Of a DNA stretch of 64,000 nt, positions 25,298-35,100 are shown one piece after another. The translations under genes were made by a program, and so were the position numbers. The stretch comes from Akkermansia sp. GTDB taxonomy: Bacteria; Verrucomicrobiota; Verrucomicrobiia; Verrucomicrobiales; Akkermansiaceae. Within the stretch, counting starts at the first letter, position 1. Every line of letters begins with the position of its first letter. The notes under the pieces were generated by a model. It was not told the origin of the DNA. It saw only the letters and a program-made list of their open reading frames with translations, and made no database searches. The stretch spans positions 1-64,000 of the forward strand of contig JAFQSQ010000046.1 of assembly GCA_017409465.1 (NCBI GenBank). The letters are read 5' to 3'.

Positions 25298-25326
25298 TTT
25301 AGAATTAATTTTAAGGCAGATAAAAT
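25298..25326 (+). promoter_or_regulatory. Promoter of the 25343 lipoprotein/tyrA operon
   Basis: TTTAGA (25298-25303), 17-bp spacer, TAAAAT (25321-25326) in an A+T-rich stretch. Confidence 0.45.
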
Positions 25327-25342
25327 ACACGTTTCCTAAACA

Positions 25343-25942
25343 ATGAAGCCATATTCTCATCTTTCCCTGTTCAGTATCGTGGCCTTACTCAGCTCGTGCG
25401 TGTACTATACACCCACAGTTCCCGATATGCCCTACGGCAGTCCGGCCGCCGGTGTGGCCCCGTTACGGCAGTATCCTGATACCTGGGTGACGCAGGCTCC
25501 GACGGAACAGGGCGGAGTATTGCCCCCGGGAATGTCTCAGCCGGCTACGCCTGCTCCTATTCCGGCGCCTCGGGTGGATGCTATGCCTGCTCCGGTGGCT
25601 TCTCAGCCGGTCACGACTCTGCCGGTGAAGCCGGTGGTGCCTCCCGGAAATACCATTACGACTCCGCAGAACGGGGTGCTGACCCCCACCGTATCAGTGC
25701 CGAAACCTGCCTCTGCCGCACAGCCCGCTTCTATGGCGCAGCGTCTGGCCACTGACCCGAAGAGTATCACGAATCAGGGGCCCATTCCTGTGGCAACTCG
25801 CGTGGAGGGCGACCCCACCCGCGTGTATAACCCGCTGGATCCCAGCAAGACTATCCGTGTAGTGGACAAGAACGGCAAGCCCTACCCCAGCGGTAAGGAG
25901 CTGAAGGTGCGTGGCACCAATTTCCATTTCTACGTTCCGTAA
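25343..25942 (+). CDS. Proline-rich lipoprotein of unknown function
   Basis: The 199-residue protein has a lipoprotein signal with lipobox LLSSC (about residue 19), then a Pro/Ala/Val-rich flexible stretch (about 65-130). A short conserved-looking end reads TRVYNPLDPSKTIRVVDKNGKPYPSGKELKVRGTNFHF in pieces. It is probably anchored in a membrane with an extended spacer. No family is recognised. The tyrA start follows after only 2 bases, so the two are translated together although no functional link is evident. Confidence 0.75.
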   Translation: MKPYSHLSLFSIVALLSSCVYYTPTVPDMPYGSPAAGVAPLRQYPDTWVTQAPTEQGGVLPPGMSQPATPAPIPAPRVDAMPAPVASQPVTTLPVKPVVPPGNTITTPQNGVLTPTVSVPKPASAAQPASMAQRLATDPKSITNQGPIPVATRVEGDPTRVYNPLDPSKTIRVVDKNGKPYPSGKELKVRGTNFHFYVP

Positions 25943-25944
25943 AT

Positions 25945-26826
25945 ATGCCGGAGCTCCCATTCAGAACGGTGGCTGTATTCGGCCCGGGACTGCTGGGCGG
26001 GTCTATCGCCATGGCAGTGCGTGAGCGTATGCCGGACGCAGAGCTGCGACTCTGGGCTCGTCGGGAGCAGCCGTTGGAGTTTGCGCGGGAGCAGGGCATT
26101 ACCCCACACACGGGAACCAATCCCGTGGAGATAGCTCGGGGAGCGGATCTCATCATCCTGGCTACCCCCATCGGCGTGTTCGAGGATTTGATACGCCGCA
26201 TGCTGCCCGGTATCAGCAAGACTGCCGTGGTGACGGATATCGGCTCCGTGAAATCCTATGTCCATCGCACCACCGGTGAGCTGCTGGCAGACCGCCGCCG
26301 CATTTTCATCGGTTCTCACCCCATGGCCGGCACGGAGAAAAACGGCATTGAAAGCGCCTATGCCGACCTCTTGCAGGGGGCTACGGTGGCGCTGACCAAT
26401 CCCCACGGCGCTGCGGAGACGGAGGTGAACCGTCTGGCCGCCTTCTGGCAGGCACTGGGATGCTCTACATACCTTATGGACCCCCGAAATCACGACCACA
26501 CTGTGGCGCGTATCTCTCACATGCCGCATATCATGGCGGCGCTCACGGCGCGCTGCGCAGCCTCCGGCACGGTACCGATGCAGGACTTGCAGCGTCTGGC
26601 CGCCTCCGGTTTCCGCGATACGACCCGTGTCTGTTCCGGCCCGGTCGGCATGTGGGCGGATATCCTGTGGGAAAACGACGTGGCCATCCGCGAAACGCTT
26701 CAGGACTGTGTGCAGGATATGCACTACCTCATCGATTTGCTGGAAAACCAGGATAAAGAGGGCGTACGCCGCTGGCTGGAAGAAGGGAAGGCCGCCCGCG
26801 AGACGATACGAAAAGAACTGACCTGA
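25945..26826 (+). CDS. tyrA: Prephenate dehydrogenase (tyrosine biosynthesis)
   Basis: The 293-residue NAD(P)-dependent enzyme oxidatively decarboxylates prephenate (or arogenate). It has the Rossmann motif FGPGLLGGSIA (residues 12-22), TDIGSVK, the family signature GSHPMAGTEKNGIE and the catalytic/substrate His in HDHTVARISHMPHI. There is no fused chorismate mutase or ACT domain. It sits between a lipoprotein gene and a DUF3592 gene, not in an aromatic operon. Confidence 0.95.
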   Translation: MPELPFRTVAVFGPGLLGGSIAMAVRERMPDAELRLWARREQPLEFAREQGITPHTGTNPVEIARGADLIILATPIGVFEDLIRRMLPGISKTAVVTDIGSVKSYVHRTTGELLADRRRIFIGSHPMAGTEKNGIESAYADLLQGATVALTNPHGAAETEVNRLAAFWQALGCSTYLMDPRNHDHTVARISHMPHIMAALTARCAASGTVPMQDLQRLAASGFRDTTRVCSGPVGMWADILWENDVAIRETLQDCVQDMHYLIDLLENQDKEGVRRWLEEGKAARETIRKELT

Positions 26827-26852
26827 TTCAATATCCGACCGACAACTACTTG

Positions 26853-27905
26853 ATGAACCTGATAGATACCGATTTCACGCTCAAAGAGCGTGAACAGCTG
26901 GAGGTCGCTATGGGTAGCGATAAAACTGTCCTCTGGGCAGGCCGCCCGGTGGCAAAGATGTGGACGCTTGAGTCTGCTCTGCCTGTATTCAGTGGGGTGG
27001 TAGCCTGTGGTATCCTGGGGTACATAACAGCCACGGTATGGGGTGGGGCTCGCTGCGGCAGTTCTGTACCAAGCCTTATCTTTACCTGTTTTCTGTTGCC
27101 ATTCTGGGGTATGATACTGTGGCAGCTGATGACACCGTGGCGGCGGTTGTACCGCTTGCGTCGCACAGCCTACCTGCTGACCCCGCAGCAGGCTATGGTG
27201 CTGGAGCCCACGTGCTTCGGTAAATGCAAGCTGACCGCTTATCCCGTGCAGCCGGGCATGGTGAAGGAGCGTGAGGTGGAGCCGGATGGTTGCGGCAGCC
27301 TGGTCTTTGCCTACAGGGTGGTGCATGGCAAGAACGGTAGCCACCAGATTCCGCAGGGGTTCATGAATATCCCACAGGTGCAGCAGGTGACGGAAATTCT
27401 CGACTCCCTTGTTGCTGCGGAGGCCCCGGTTCCGACAGCTGCTGCGGACATTGCTGAGCAGAAAGCCTCCGGGGACAAGTCTGTTGTCGGGGTGATTTTC
27501 GGGTGTATCTTTGCACTGGTGGGGCTGGTGGCTCTGGTTTGCTCCGGCGTGATGGCGGTGGATTCCCAGCGGATAATTGAGGGTGGTATTACCGCACAGG
27601 GGGAGGTGGTCTCCCTGCAACAGGATCGGAGCGGCGGCCGCAAAGGAAGTTCCGTATACCACCCTGTGTTCCGTTTTACGGCGCAGGATGGAAAGGAATA
27701 CCGGGTGAAACACAATATAGGCTCCAATCCTCCGGCCTGGGAGCCGGGAGAAAAGGTGGAGCTTATTTACCGCCCGGATAATCCGGAGGAGGCCGTGCCC
27801 AACACCCTCTGGGGAAAATACGCTGTGGCTTTCATCCTTGGCGTAATCGGTATCGGCTTCACCGTGCTGGGATCCTTTCTGGCCTGGTACAGCCGCAGGG
27901 GGTAG
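26853..27905 (+). CDS. DUF3592 membrane protein
   Basis: The 350-residue integral membrane protein has two hydrophobic pairs, one near 45-95 and one near 212-240, plus a C-terminal helix (about 320-340). The segment between (GEVVSLQQDRS...VYHPVFRFTAQDGKEYRV...GEKVELIYRPDNPEEA) is the DUF3592 beta domain. The N-terminal part resembles bacterial PH-like membrane domains. I use the ATG at 26853 rather than the TTG just before it. Function unknown. It follows tyrA by 26 bases. Confidence 0.8.
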   Translation: MNLIDTDFTLKEREQLEVAMGSDKTVLWAGRPVAKMWTLESALPVFSGVVACGILGYITATVWGGARCGSSVPSLIFTCFLLPFWGMILWQLMTPWRRLYRLRRTAYLLTPQQAMVLEPTCFGKCKLTAYPVQPGMVKEREVEPDGCGSLVFAYRVVHGKNGSHQIPQGFMNIPQVQQVTEILDSLVAAEAPVPTAAADIAEQKASGDKSVVGVIFGCIFALVGLVALVCSGVMAVDSQRIIEGGITAQGEVVSLQQDRSGGRKGSSVYHPVFRFTAQDGKEYRVKHNIGSNPPAWEPGEKVELIYRPDNPEEAVPNTLWGKYAVAFILGVIGIGFTVLGSFLAWYSRRG

Positions 27906-27921
27906 GGCTGATGCCCACGTA

Positions 27922-29334
27922 TCATCGAGCCAGTACTCCCGGTGCACCGGAAACGCCGGTGCCTGACAGGGGGCGTACGGCGATGCGGTCGATATTGCTC
28001 GCTACCTTGGCGGGAATGATGACTTGACGGCTGGCGCCGGAAAGGATACAGAGGGGATACCAGCGCCCTCTGCGGGCTACCTGGATGACCCATTTTCGGG
28101 CACTTCCGTCACTCTGCCAGGTGACCTGACAGCCCTGGGTGGTGTCACGTGCTGTGACAGTAGGACGCATGGGGCGAGTGGAGCCACTCCATGGCATGGC
28201 CGGAGGAACAGCCGGGGTCGTGTAATGGCGTGCCAGTTCCTGCTGGATACCGCCACGATTGGTTCCGAGAGATTTCCAGCTCCAATAGAGCTGACCGCTG
28301 CTCTGGCGCGCCAGTTTGCGGGAGTAATTAATCTGGCGGCCGATTTCCGAAGCTTTACGGCCGGGATCTTCGGTGCTGTTGATTCGGACGCTGGCAATGC
28401 CGGGCCAAATGGGGCGGGAGGGGTTGATGCTGCTCCACCAGGCCATCAGTGCATTGAAGCTCTGTGGCCCTTCACAGCGCCAATAGAGCTGGGGAGAGAG
28501 ATAGTCGACCCAACCTTTCGCAATCCATTTGCGGGCATCGCAGGCCAGATGCTCATAGGCATTCACCCCCGCTTCCACGCTGCCGGGATAGCCCGGTTGC
28601 CAGATGCCGAAGGGGCTGATACCTACGCGAACGTAGGGTTTGATGCCTTTCACCCGCGTGTAGAGCGTCTGAACAAAGTCATCGATATAGGCACGGCGTT
28701 GAGCCGGGGTTCTGCCGTCTGCCACTTTGTGGTGAGGGGGATAGGGGTAGAAGTAGTCATCCAGGTGGATGCCATCGATATTGTAGCGGCGCACGACGTC
28801 GAGAATGACTTTCATCACGTGGTCGCGTGCGCTGCTGTTGGCCGGATTGAGCATGGTGGTGCTACCCGCACGTAACAACCACCCCGGACTTCGGCGTGAT
28901 ATATGGTTCTTGCCCACCGGACGGTTGCTGATGGTGGCACGGAAGGGGTTGAACCAGGCGTGCAGCTCCATCCCTCGTTTATGGCACTCCGTAATGGCAA
29001 AGGCCAGCGGGTCATAGCCGGGATTGACTCCCGGTCCGCTCAGCCAACCGCTCCAGGGTTCCAGTGATGATTTGTAGAAGGTGTCACCGTTGGGGCGCAC
29101 CTGCAGGATGATGGCATTAAGCTTGAGTTTGTGAGCCTGGGTGATGATGGTGAGCAGTTCCTGCTTCTGTTGTTCTGCGGAGAGTCCGGCGCGCGAGGGC
29201 CAGTCGAGATTGAACACGGTAGCAACCCACGCTGCGCGGAATTCGCGCGGCGGCTCCGGGGCATTCTCGTTGACTTGTTGCCAGGCCTGAGCCAGTTGGC
29301 AGAGAAAGAGGAAGAGGAGGAAGATGCGCTTCAC
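27922..29334 (-). CDS. GHL10-family secreted glycoside-hydrolase-like protein
   Basis: The 470-residue protein has a signal peptide (MKRIFLLFLFLCQLAQA) and the glycosyl-hydrolase-like 10 (DUF187, YngK/YddW) barrel from about 30 to 365. Typical segments are FRAAWVATVFNLDWPS, AIILQVRPNGDTFYKSSLEPWS, HAWFNPFR, DGIHLDDYFYPYP and VDYLSPQLYWR. A C-terminal fibronectin-like domain (380-470) follows. The family is thought to act on cell-wall or surface glycans; the YddW relatives cleave denuded peptidoglycan. Start codon is GTG. Confidence 0.9.
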   Translation of the reverse strand: MKRIFLLFLFLCQLAQAWQQVNENAPEPPREFRAAWVATVFNLDWPSRAGLSAEQQKQELLTIITQAHKLKLNAIILQVRPNGDTFYKSSLEPWSGWLSGPGVNPGYDPLAFAITECHKRGMELHAWFNPFRATISNRPVGKNHISRRSPGWLLRAGSTTMLNPANSSARDHVMKVILDVVRRYNIDGIHLDDYFYPYPPHHKVADGRTPAQRRAYIDDFVQTLYTRVKGIKPYVRVGISPFGIWQPGYPGSVEAGVNAYEHLACDARKWIAKGWVDYLSPQLYWRCEGPQSFNALMAWWSSINPSRPIWPGIASVRINSTEDPGRKASEIGRQINYSRKLARQSSGQLYWSWKSLGTNRGGIQQELARHYTTPAVPPAMPWSGSTRPMRPTVTARDTTQGCQVTWQSDGSARKWVIQVARRGRWYPLCILSGASRQVIIPAKVASNIDRIAVRPLSGTGVSGAPGVLAR

Positions 29335-29340
29335 GTGGCA

Positions 29341-29369
29341 AGCATACTCTGCTTTGTGTCTGCTTGCAA
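29341..29369 (-). promoter_or_regulatory. Promoter of the GHL10 gene, leaderless type
   Basis: Minus strand TTGCAA (29364-29369), 17-bp spacer, TATGCT (29341-29346), then six bases to the GTG start. Confidence 0.6.
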
Positions 29370-29463
29370 GCCGAAAGCTTGACTTTGCACGTCACTGTGG
29401 TAACATTCCGCATGTAGGGGGAGGAAGCTCACTTCCTCTGTTGGTATTCAATTTTCCATAAGG

Positions 29464-30378
29464 GTGAACCTGCGCGAATTAACCATCCATTATCTTCACA
29501 TCCTGCAGCAGCAGGGTGTCGATTCTCTGCCGGTGGATGAGGACGCCAGAGTCATTTTGCGCAGCTGGATGCTGGCGGCCAAGGGGCGCGGTACTCCGCT
29601 ACCGGTGCGGGGACATGCGGCGGTTGTTGGTGCTCCGTCGGTGCTGCCGCAACGCGCAGTAGTGCGGCTGGATGATATCCCGGAGCCGGAGCTGCCCTCA
29701 GATGAATCCCGCCCGGAGGATGATGTGCCTTTCTTCCGTCCCGGCGGGCAGAATCCTGCTGAAGCATGGGAAGCCATGCAGCGCATGCTGCCCAACTGGA
29801 AACCGCTGCGCGGCCTCGGTACGCTGCGTTCCACCCCGGTGTTCGGCCAGGGAAATCTCTCTGCCGATATCATGTTTGTGGGCGATGCGGTGAATTATCA
29901 TGATGAGAAAGCGGGTAAACCGTTTCAGGGTGCAGCCGGCGGTAAGCTGGACGGCATGCTCAAGGCCATGGGCCTCACCCGCGAGCAGGTCTATATCACC
30001 CACCTTGTCAAGTTCCGACCGGAGCAACCGCGCCAGACCCTCAACACCCGCCCGCCCACCGAAAAGGAAATCCGATTCTCTGCCCCGGTGCTGGATTTCG
30101 AGATTGGCCTGGTGCAGCCCCGCGTTATCGTGGCGCTCGGGGTGATTGCCGCCCGGGGTATCCTGCAACGCGGCAACCTTCCTCTGGCGGCCTACCAGCA
30201 GGAGCACGGCTCTTATAACGGTATCCCCGTGGTGGTGACGCATCATCCCAGCTACCTCCTGCGCACCTCCGACCTCTCGGAACGCCGCCGCCTCTGGGAA
30301 GAAATGCTCTATGTCATGGAAACCGCCGGCCTGCCTATCTCTGATAAACAGCGTGGATACTTCCTCCCGAAGAATTGA
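29464..30378 (+). CDS. Uracil-DNA glycosylase superfamily protein (family 4-like) without cysteines
   Basis: The 304-residue protein ends in a UDG domain of the family 4 type (residues about 115-295): TPVFGQGNLSADIMFVGDA, GKPFQGAAGGKLDGMLKAMGL, YITHLVKFRP, IVALGVIAARGIL and HHPSYLLR. Family 4 enzymes remove uracil from DNA and hold a [4Fe-4S] cluster with four Cys, the first two just before the VFGxGN motif. Here that place reads KPLRGLGTLRS, and the whole protein has no cysteine. The N-terminal 100 residues are an acidic, Pro-rich extension. Start GTG. Activity is therefore uncertain. Confidence 0.85.
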   Translation: MNLRELTIHYLHILQQQGVDSLPVDEDARVILRSWMLAAKGRGTPLPVRGHAAVVGAPSVLPQRAVVRLDDIPEPELPSDESRPEDDVPFFRPGGQNPAEAWEAMQRMLPNWKPLRGLGTLRSTPVFGQGNLSADIMFVGDAVNYHDEKAGKPFQGAAGGKLDGMLKAMGLTREQVYITHLVKFRPEQPRQTLNTRPPTEKEIRFSAPVLDFEIGLVQPRVIVALGVIAARGILQRGNLPLAAYQQEHGSYNGIPVVVTHHPSYLLRTSDLSERRRLWEEMLYVMETAGLPISDKQRGYFLPKN

Positions 30379-30390
30379 TTATCAATACAT

Positions 30391-30454
30391 TAAATTATCA
30401 TAAAAGTATACTTTAATGATGTGGCATATTATCATTAAAGTATACTTTTATTAT
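30391..30454. repeat. Left pair of 24-bp palindromes at the AAA ATPase gene
   Basis: Two palindromic sites centred on GTATAC, at 30397-30420 (perfect dyad except one pair) and 30431-30454, lie 34 bp centre to centre. Each half reads ATCATxAAAGTATAC. The second ends three bases before the -35 box. The pair is about 88% identical to the pair at 32038-32095. Confidence 0.9.
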
Positions 30455-30457
30455 ATC

Positions 30458-30486
30458 TTGACATGTTGAGCATCAAGGGTTATAAT
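30458..30486 (+). promoter_or_regulatory. Perfect consensus promoter of the AAA ATPase gene
   Basis: TTGACA (30458-30463), exactly 17 bp, TATAAT (30481-30486), followed by AAAGGAGG 8 bases before the ATG. It is the only full sigma70 consensus I found in the window, directly abutted by palindromes that could serve as operators. Confidence 0.9.
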
Positions 30487-30506
30487 TCTCTCTGAAAGGA
30501 GGAGAG

Positions 30507-31943
30507 ATGACTATTTTCAACGAGACGGAGCTGATTCACCTGTTGCAGGAATACAACCCCTGGTGGGAGCAGCGGCGGTGTACCCTCGAGCTGCCGGAGA
30601 TGCAGCGGCGGGCGTATCACGATGCTCTGAGCATTCTGGATGAGCCCGGGATTCGGCGCTTTGTGGTGCTGAGCGGAGCGCGCCGTGTGGGCAAGACCAC
30701 GGTGATGCGGCAGATGATTGCTGAGCTGCTGAGCCGCGGGGTGAATCCGGATAATATCCTCTATCTCTCTTTCGATAACCCCGTTCTGAAACTCACCGGC
30801 ATTAAACCTGTGATAGATGCCTATGACCGCGCCCGCCCGCGAGAAGGGACGCGTTATTTCTTTCTGGATGAGATTCAGTACGCCGAGGACTGGTCGCTGT
30901 GGCTGAAGGTGCTCTATGACCAGCGGCCGGAGCTGCAGCTGGTGGCCACCGGTTCTGCCAGCCCCTATATTGAGAAAGGCGCCCGCGACAGCGGCGTGGG
31001 GCGGTGGCGAGTGCTGCGCATGCCCACGCTGAACTTCTACGAATACTGCGAGCTGATGCGGGTGAAGCCGGAGCTCCCGGCAGAGGTAACCCCGGAGGAG
31101 CTTGCGCGGATGAACCCGGCAGAATTGGCCGGGCTGATGCGTCGTTTTGCCGGTATGGCACCGCATTGGAACCGCTATCTGAACATCGGCGGCTTCCCGG
31201 AGCTGCTGCATCTGGACAACACCTTCCGGGCGCAAAGCATCCTCCGTGAAGATGTGGTGGACAAGGTGCTCAAGCGCGATATCCCCTCCCTGTTTGATGT
31301 TCGCAACACCCTGCAGCTGGAAAAAGTGTTTCTCTACCTCTGCCTGCACTCCGGCAGCCTTATCAATGCGGCGGCCATGTGCCGCCAGCTCGAGGGTGTC
31401 TCGCAGCCCACTCTTTCCCGCTACATGGAGTTCCTGCAGGATGCCAATCTCATCTACATCTGCCATTCTATTGACTATTCCGGCAAGAAAGGCCTTTCCT
31501 CTCAGCCGAAAATCTATGTGGCAGATGTGGCGCTCCGCAATGCCACCCTCATGCGTAACCCGGAGCGACTCTCGGATGAAGAGCGCGGACTGATGGCCGA
31601 AACAACGGTGTATCGCCATTTCCGCAACGCTTATACCTCGCCCTGCCGCGTGGGGTATCTGCGCCGGGAGCAGCGGGAAGTCGATGTAGCGGTCGATTTC
31701 CCCGCAGGAGAACGCCTCCTCTGCGAGGTGAAATACAAGAATGACTCATCCCTCACGGCGGATGATGCCATCATGGCTCTGTGCCGGGAAAAAGCCGCTG
31801 CAGCAGCCTTTCTGGCTACCCGCAACATGGAGGATTTCGGGGTTTCCTGTCCGGCGGAGGGTGCTTTGCCCCTCATCCGCATCCCCGCTGCTGTCCTCTG
31901 TTACCTGCTGGGAGCTGTAAATGCTTCATCATATGCAGGTTAA
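30507..31943 (+). CDS. AAA_14/DUF4143 ATPase with C-terminal PD-(D/E)XK-like domain
   Basis: The 478-residue protein has an AAA+ ATPase domain with Walker A SGARRVGKTT (residues 56-65) and Walker B FFLDEIQ (118-124), plus an arginine-rich sensor region. A winged helix follows at about 285-320 (CRQLEGVSQPTLSRYMEFL). The C-terminal DUF4143 domain has a restriction-endonuclease-like core, visible as EVDVAVDF...LLCEVKYK near 390-412. The cellular role of the family is poorly known. The gene is framed by palindrome pairs in A+T-rich DNA and its last codon touches the right-hand repeats, so it looks like a self-contained, mobile or self-regulated cassette. Confidence 0.9.
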   Translation: MTIFNETELIHLLQEYNPWWEQRRCTLELPEMQRRAYHDALSILDEPGIRRFVVLSGARRVGKTTVMRQMIAELLSRGVNPDNILYLSFDNPVLKLTGIKPVIDAYDRARPREGTRYFFLDEIQYAEDWSLWLKVLYDQRPELQLVATGSASPYIEKGARDSGVGRWRVLRMPTLNFYEYCELMRVKPELPAEVTPEELARMNPAELAGLMRRFAGMAPHWNRYLNIGGFPELLHLDNTFRAQSILREDVVDKVLKRDIPSLFDVRNTLQLEKVFLYLCLHSGSLINAAAMCRQLEGVSQPTLSRYMEFLQDANLIYICHSIDYSGKKGLSSQPKIYVADVALRNATLMRNPERLSDEERGLMAETTVYRHFRNAYTSPCRVGYLRREQREVDVAVDFPAGERLLCEVKYKNDSSLTADDAIMALCREKAAAAAFLATRNMEDFGVSCPAEGALPLIRIPAAVLCYLLGAVNASSYAG

Positions 31944-32004
31944 ATTATCATTAAAGTATACTTTTATAATAAGTGTATTTATCATGGAAGTATGCTTTAA
32001 TGAT
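31941..32004. repeat. Middle pair of 24-bp palindromes
   Basis: Sites at 31947-31970 and 31981-32004, again 34 bp centre to centre. The TTAAATTATCAT that precedes the first site is the same as that before 30397. The pair begins at the stop codon of the ATPase gene. Confidence 0.9.
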
Positions 32005-32032
32005 AGCACACTATATTGATATACAAAATGTT

Positions 32033-32095
32033 AAATAAACATAAAAGTATACTTTAATGATATGGTGCGTTATCATTAAAGTATACTTTTATGAT
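32033..32095. repeat. Right pair of 24-bp palindromes
   Basis: Sites at 32038-32061 and 32072-32095, also 34 bp centre to centre. Over about 58 bases the pair matches the left pair except mainly in the 10-base linker (GTGGCATATT versus ATGGTGCGTT). 31944-32173 contains no gene. Confidence 0.9.
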
Positions 32096-32108
32096 GATGT
32101 AAGTTCTT

Positions 32109-32148
32109 GAAAGAAAATGCGGACGGCAACGCGTGGCTGCCGTCCGCA
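32109..32148 (-). terminator. PFOR terminator
   Basis: Minus strand 11-bp stem TGCGGACGGCA/TGCCGTCCGCA (32118-32128 and 32138-32148) followed by TTTTCTTT. Confidence 0.9.
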
Positions 32149-32173
32149 GAGGGATGAATGTTCAGAGGGGGGA

Positions 32174-35100
32174 TTAAGCCTCAGGCTGCTGCTCTGCCTC
32201 GGCGGAGTAGTCGATGGCAGCGAGAGCCTGATAGAGACGCCAGCGGCGCTGGATATCCTGCTCTTCGAGGGAGAGGAGCTTCTCGAAGTTGGCCTTGTTG
32301 GTCTTGGCCAGCATCTTGAAGCGGTTTTCGCCGCCCTTGCCATCCACACCGATGAGGGCTTCACGCACGGACTTCTTGGGAGCCTTGCTCTTGATGGTGA
32401 GCGGGTTCTTGCCCAGCTTGATGTTGTCCGGGTTGAAGTTGTAGAGCAGCCAGCGACCGCAGTCTACGGCATCCTTCTGGCGGTCGAGACCCTGTGCCAT
32501 GTTGATACCGTGGTTGATGCAGTGGCTGTAGGCAATCACCAGAGCGGGACCGTCATAAGCCTCAGCTTCGGCCAGAGTCTTGAGGGTGTGCTCGTCATTG
32601 GAACCCATAGCGATGGAAGCCACATAGATGTTGCCGTAGGTCATGGCCATGTAGCCGATGTCCTTCTTCACCTGGTCCTTACCGCGGGTGGCGAACTTAG
32701 CCACAGCGGAGCGCGGTGTAGCCTTGGAGCACTGACCGCCGGTGTTGGAGTACACCTCGGTATCCATGACCAGCACCTTCACGTTGCGCCCGGAAGCCAG
32801 GATGTGATCCAGACCACCGTAGCCGATGTCGTAGGCCCAGCCGTCACCGCCGAGAATCCACACGGACTTGCTCACCAGGTGGTTGGCCTGAGCCTTGAGG
32901 GCGGCAAGCTCGGGGTCATCGCCGCAGGCAGCCTTGATGGCAGCCACGGTTTCGCGGGCATTGACTACCTCTGCCTCCGTCTTCTGCGGGTTGGACTTGA
33001 TGGCATCCACCAGGTCTGCACCAATCTTACCGGCAGCGGCTTCAAGGAGCTCCATAGCGTATTCCTGCTTCTTGTCCAGAGAGACACGGAAACCGAGACC
33101 GAACTGAGCATTGTCCTCAAAGAGGCTGTTGGCCCAGGCGGGACCGCGGCCGTCGGCATCGTGCGTCCAGGGGGTGGTGGGCAGGTTGCCGCCGTAGATG
33201 GAGGAACAACCCGTAGCGTTGGCCACCACCAGACGGTTGCCCAGCAGCTGTGTAAGAGCCTTGATGTAGGGAGTCTCACCGCAACCGGCACAGGCACCGC
33301 TGAATTCGAACAGCGGACGCAGGAACTGCTGGTCCTTCACCTGACCGACGTTCACCTTCGTACGGTCAACATCCGGCAGCTTCTCAAAGAACTTCCAGTT
33401 CTCGGCTTCGGGCTGGAGAGCCTCTGCAGCCGGGGTCATGGTCAGGGAGTTCGTGGGGCAGACGCGGGAGCAAAGGGTGCAACCCGTGCAGTCAGAAGCA
33501 GACACCTGGATGATGAACTTCTTGCCCTGCCAGGTCTTGTGCATCTTGCTGGCATCTGCGGACTTGAAGCTCTCAGGAGCACCCTCCAACTCAGCCGGGT
33601 CAACCATCTTGGCACGGAGAGCGGCATGCGGGCACACGGTGGTGCACTTACCGCACTGGATACAGGCCTTGCTGGTTTCCGTCTTCTCCGGCTGCCACAC
33701 GGGGATTTCGAGAGCGAGGTCGCGCTTCTCATACTGCGTGGTGCCGCTGGGGAAGGTGCCGTCTGCCGGCATCTCAGAAACCTTCACGCTGTCACCCTCA
33801 CCGATGACAATCTTGCCGAGCACGTCGCGCACAAAGGCGGGCGCGTTGGGAGTCAGAGCGTTGGGGATTTCATGACCCGTGATGGTGTTGCCCAGGGGTA
33901 CTTCATACAGGTTGGCCAGAGAGGCATCCACAGCCTGAATGTTCTTGGCCACCACTTCATCACCCTTCTTGCCGTAAGTCTTCTTGATGGCTTCCTTGAT
34001 ATAGCCGATGGCCTCATCGGACGGAATCACACCGGAGAGGTGGAAGAAGCAGGTCTGCATAATCATGTTGATGCGACCGCCCATGCCGGTTGCCTTGGCC
34101 ACCTTGAAGGCATCAATGCAGTAAACCTTGATGTTCTTGTCAAGAATCTGCTGCTGCATGCGGGCGGGCAGGCTGTCCCACACCTTCTCTGCCGGTACGG
34201 CAGTGTTGATGAGGAAGGTAGCGCCGTTGGCAGCGTTCTTCAGGAAGTCGAAGAGGTTCAGCAGGCTCGGCTGGTGCAGCGCAATGAAGTTGGCGCTGGT
34301 GATGAGGTAGGTGCTGTGAATCGGCGTGGTGCCGAAACGCAGGTGAGACACCGTGGAGGAGCCGGACTTCTTGGAGTCATACACAAAGTAGCCCTGCACA
34401 TACAGGTCGGTGTGTTTGCCGATAATCTTGATGGCATCCTTGTTGGCACCCACGGTACCGTCGGAACCCAGACCGTAGAACATGCAGCGGGTCACTGTGT
34501 CTGCCTCCGTGGTGAAGCTCGGGTCATAGGCAATGGACTTGCCGGTCACGTCATCCTCAATACCCACGGCGAAACCGGTCATCGGCTCGTCCTTCTTGAG
34601 CTCATCAAACACGCCCTTGACCATGGCGGGGGTGAACTCCTTGGAGCCCAGACCGTATCGACCGCCCACCACCTTCGGCATGGCGTAGGGGAGCGTGCCG
34701 GCCACCAGAGCGTCTGCCAGAGCCTGCACCACGTCCTGCAGCAGGGGTTCGCCCTGGCTGCCCGGCTCCTTGGTGCGGTCAAGTACGGCAATCTTCTTCA
34801 CCGTCTTGGGCAGAGCGGCAATCATATCCTCTGCCGGGAAGGGACGGTACAGGCGCACCTTCAGCACGCCCACGTCCTCGCCCATGGCCTGCACTGCCTC
34901 CAGCGCGGCCTCAGCGCCGGAACCCATCATGATGATGACGCGGGTGGCCTCCGGGGAGCCGATGTATTCCACCAGATCATAGTAGCGGCCGGTGAGGTCA
35001 CCGAACTTCTTCATGGTGGCTTTCACGATACCGGGAACGGCATTGTAGTACTTGTTCACGGTTTCACGTCCCTGGAAGTACACGTCCGGGTTCTGGGCGG

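Noticed and set aside
30391-32095. Insertion-sequence interpretation of the ATPase cassette
   Set aside because: No transposase motif (DDE, HUH or serine/tyrosine recombinase) is present, and the repeats are internal palindromes, not terminal inverted repeats with target duplications.
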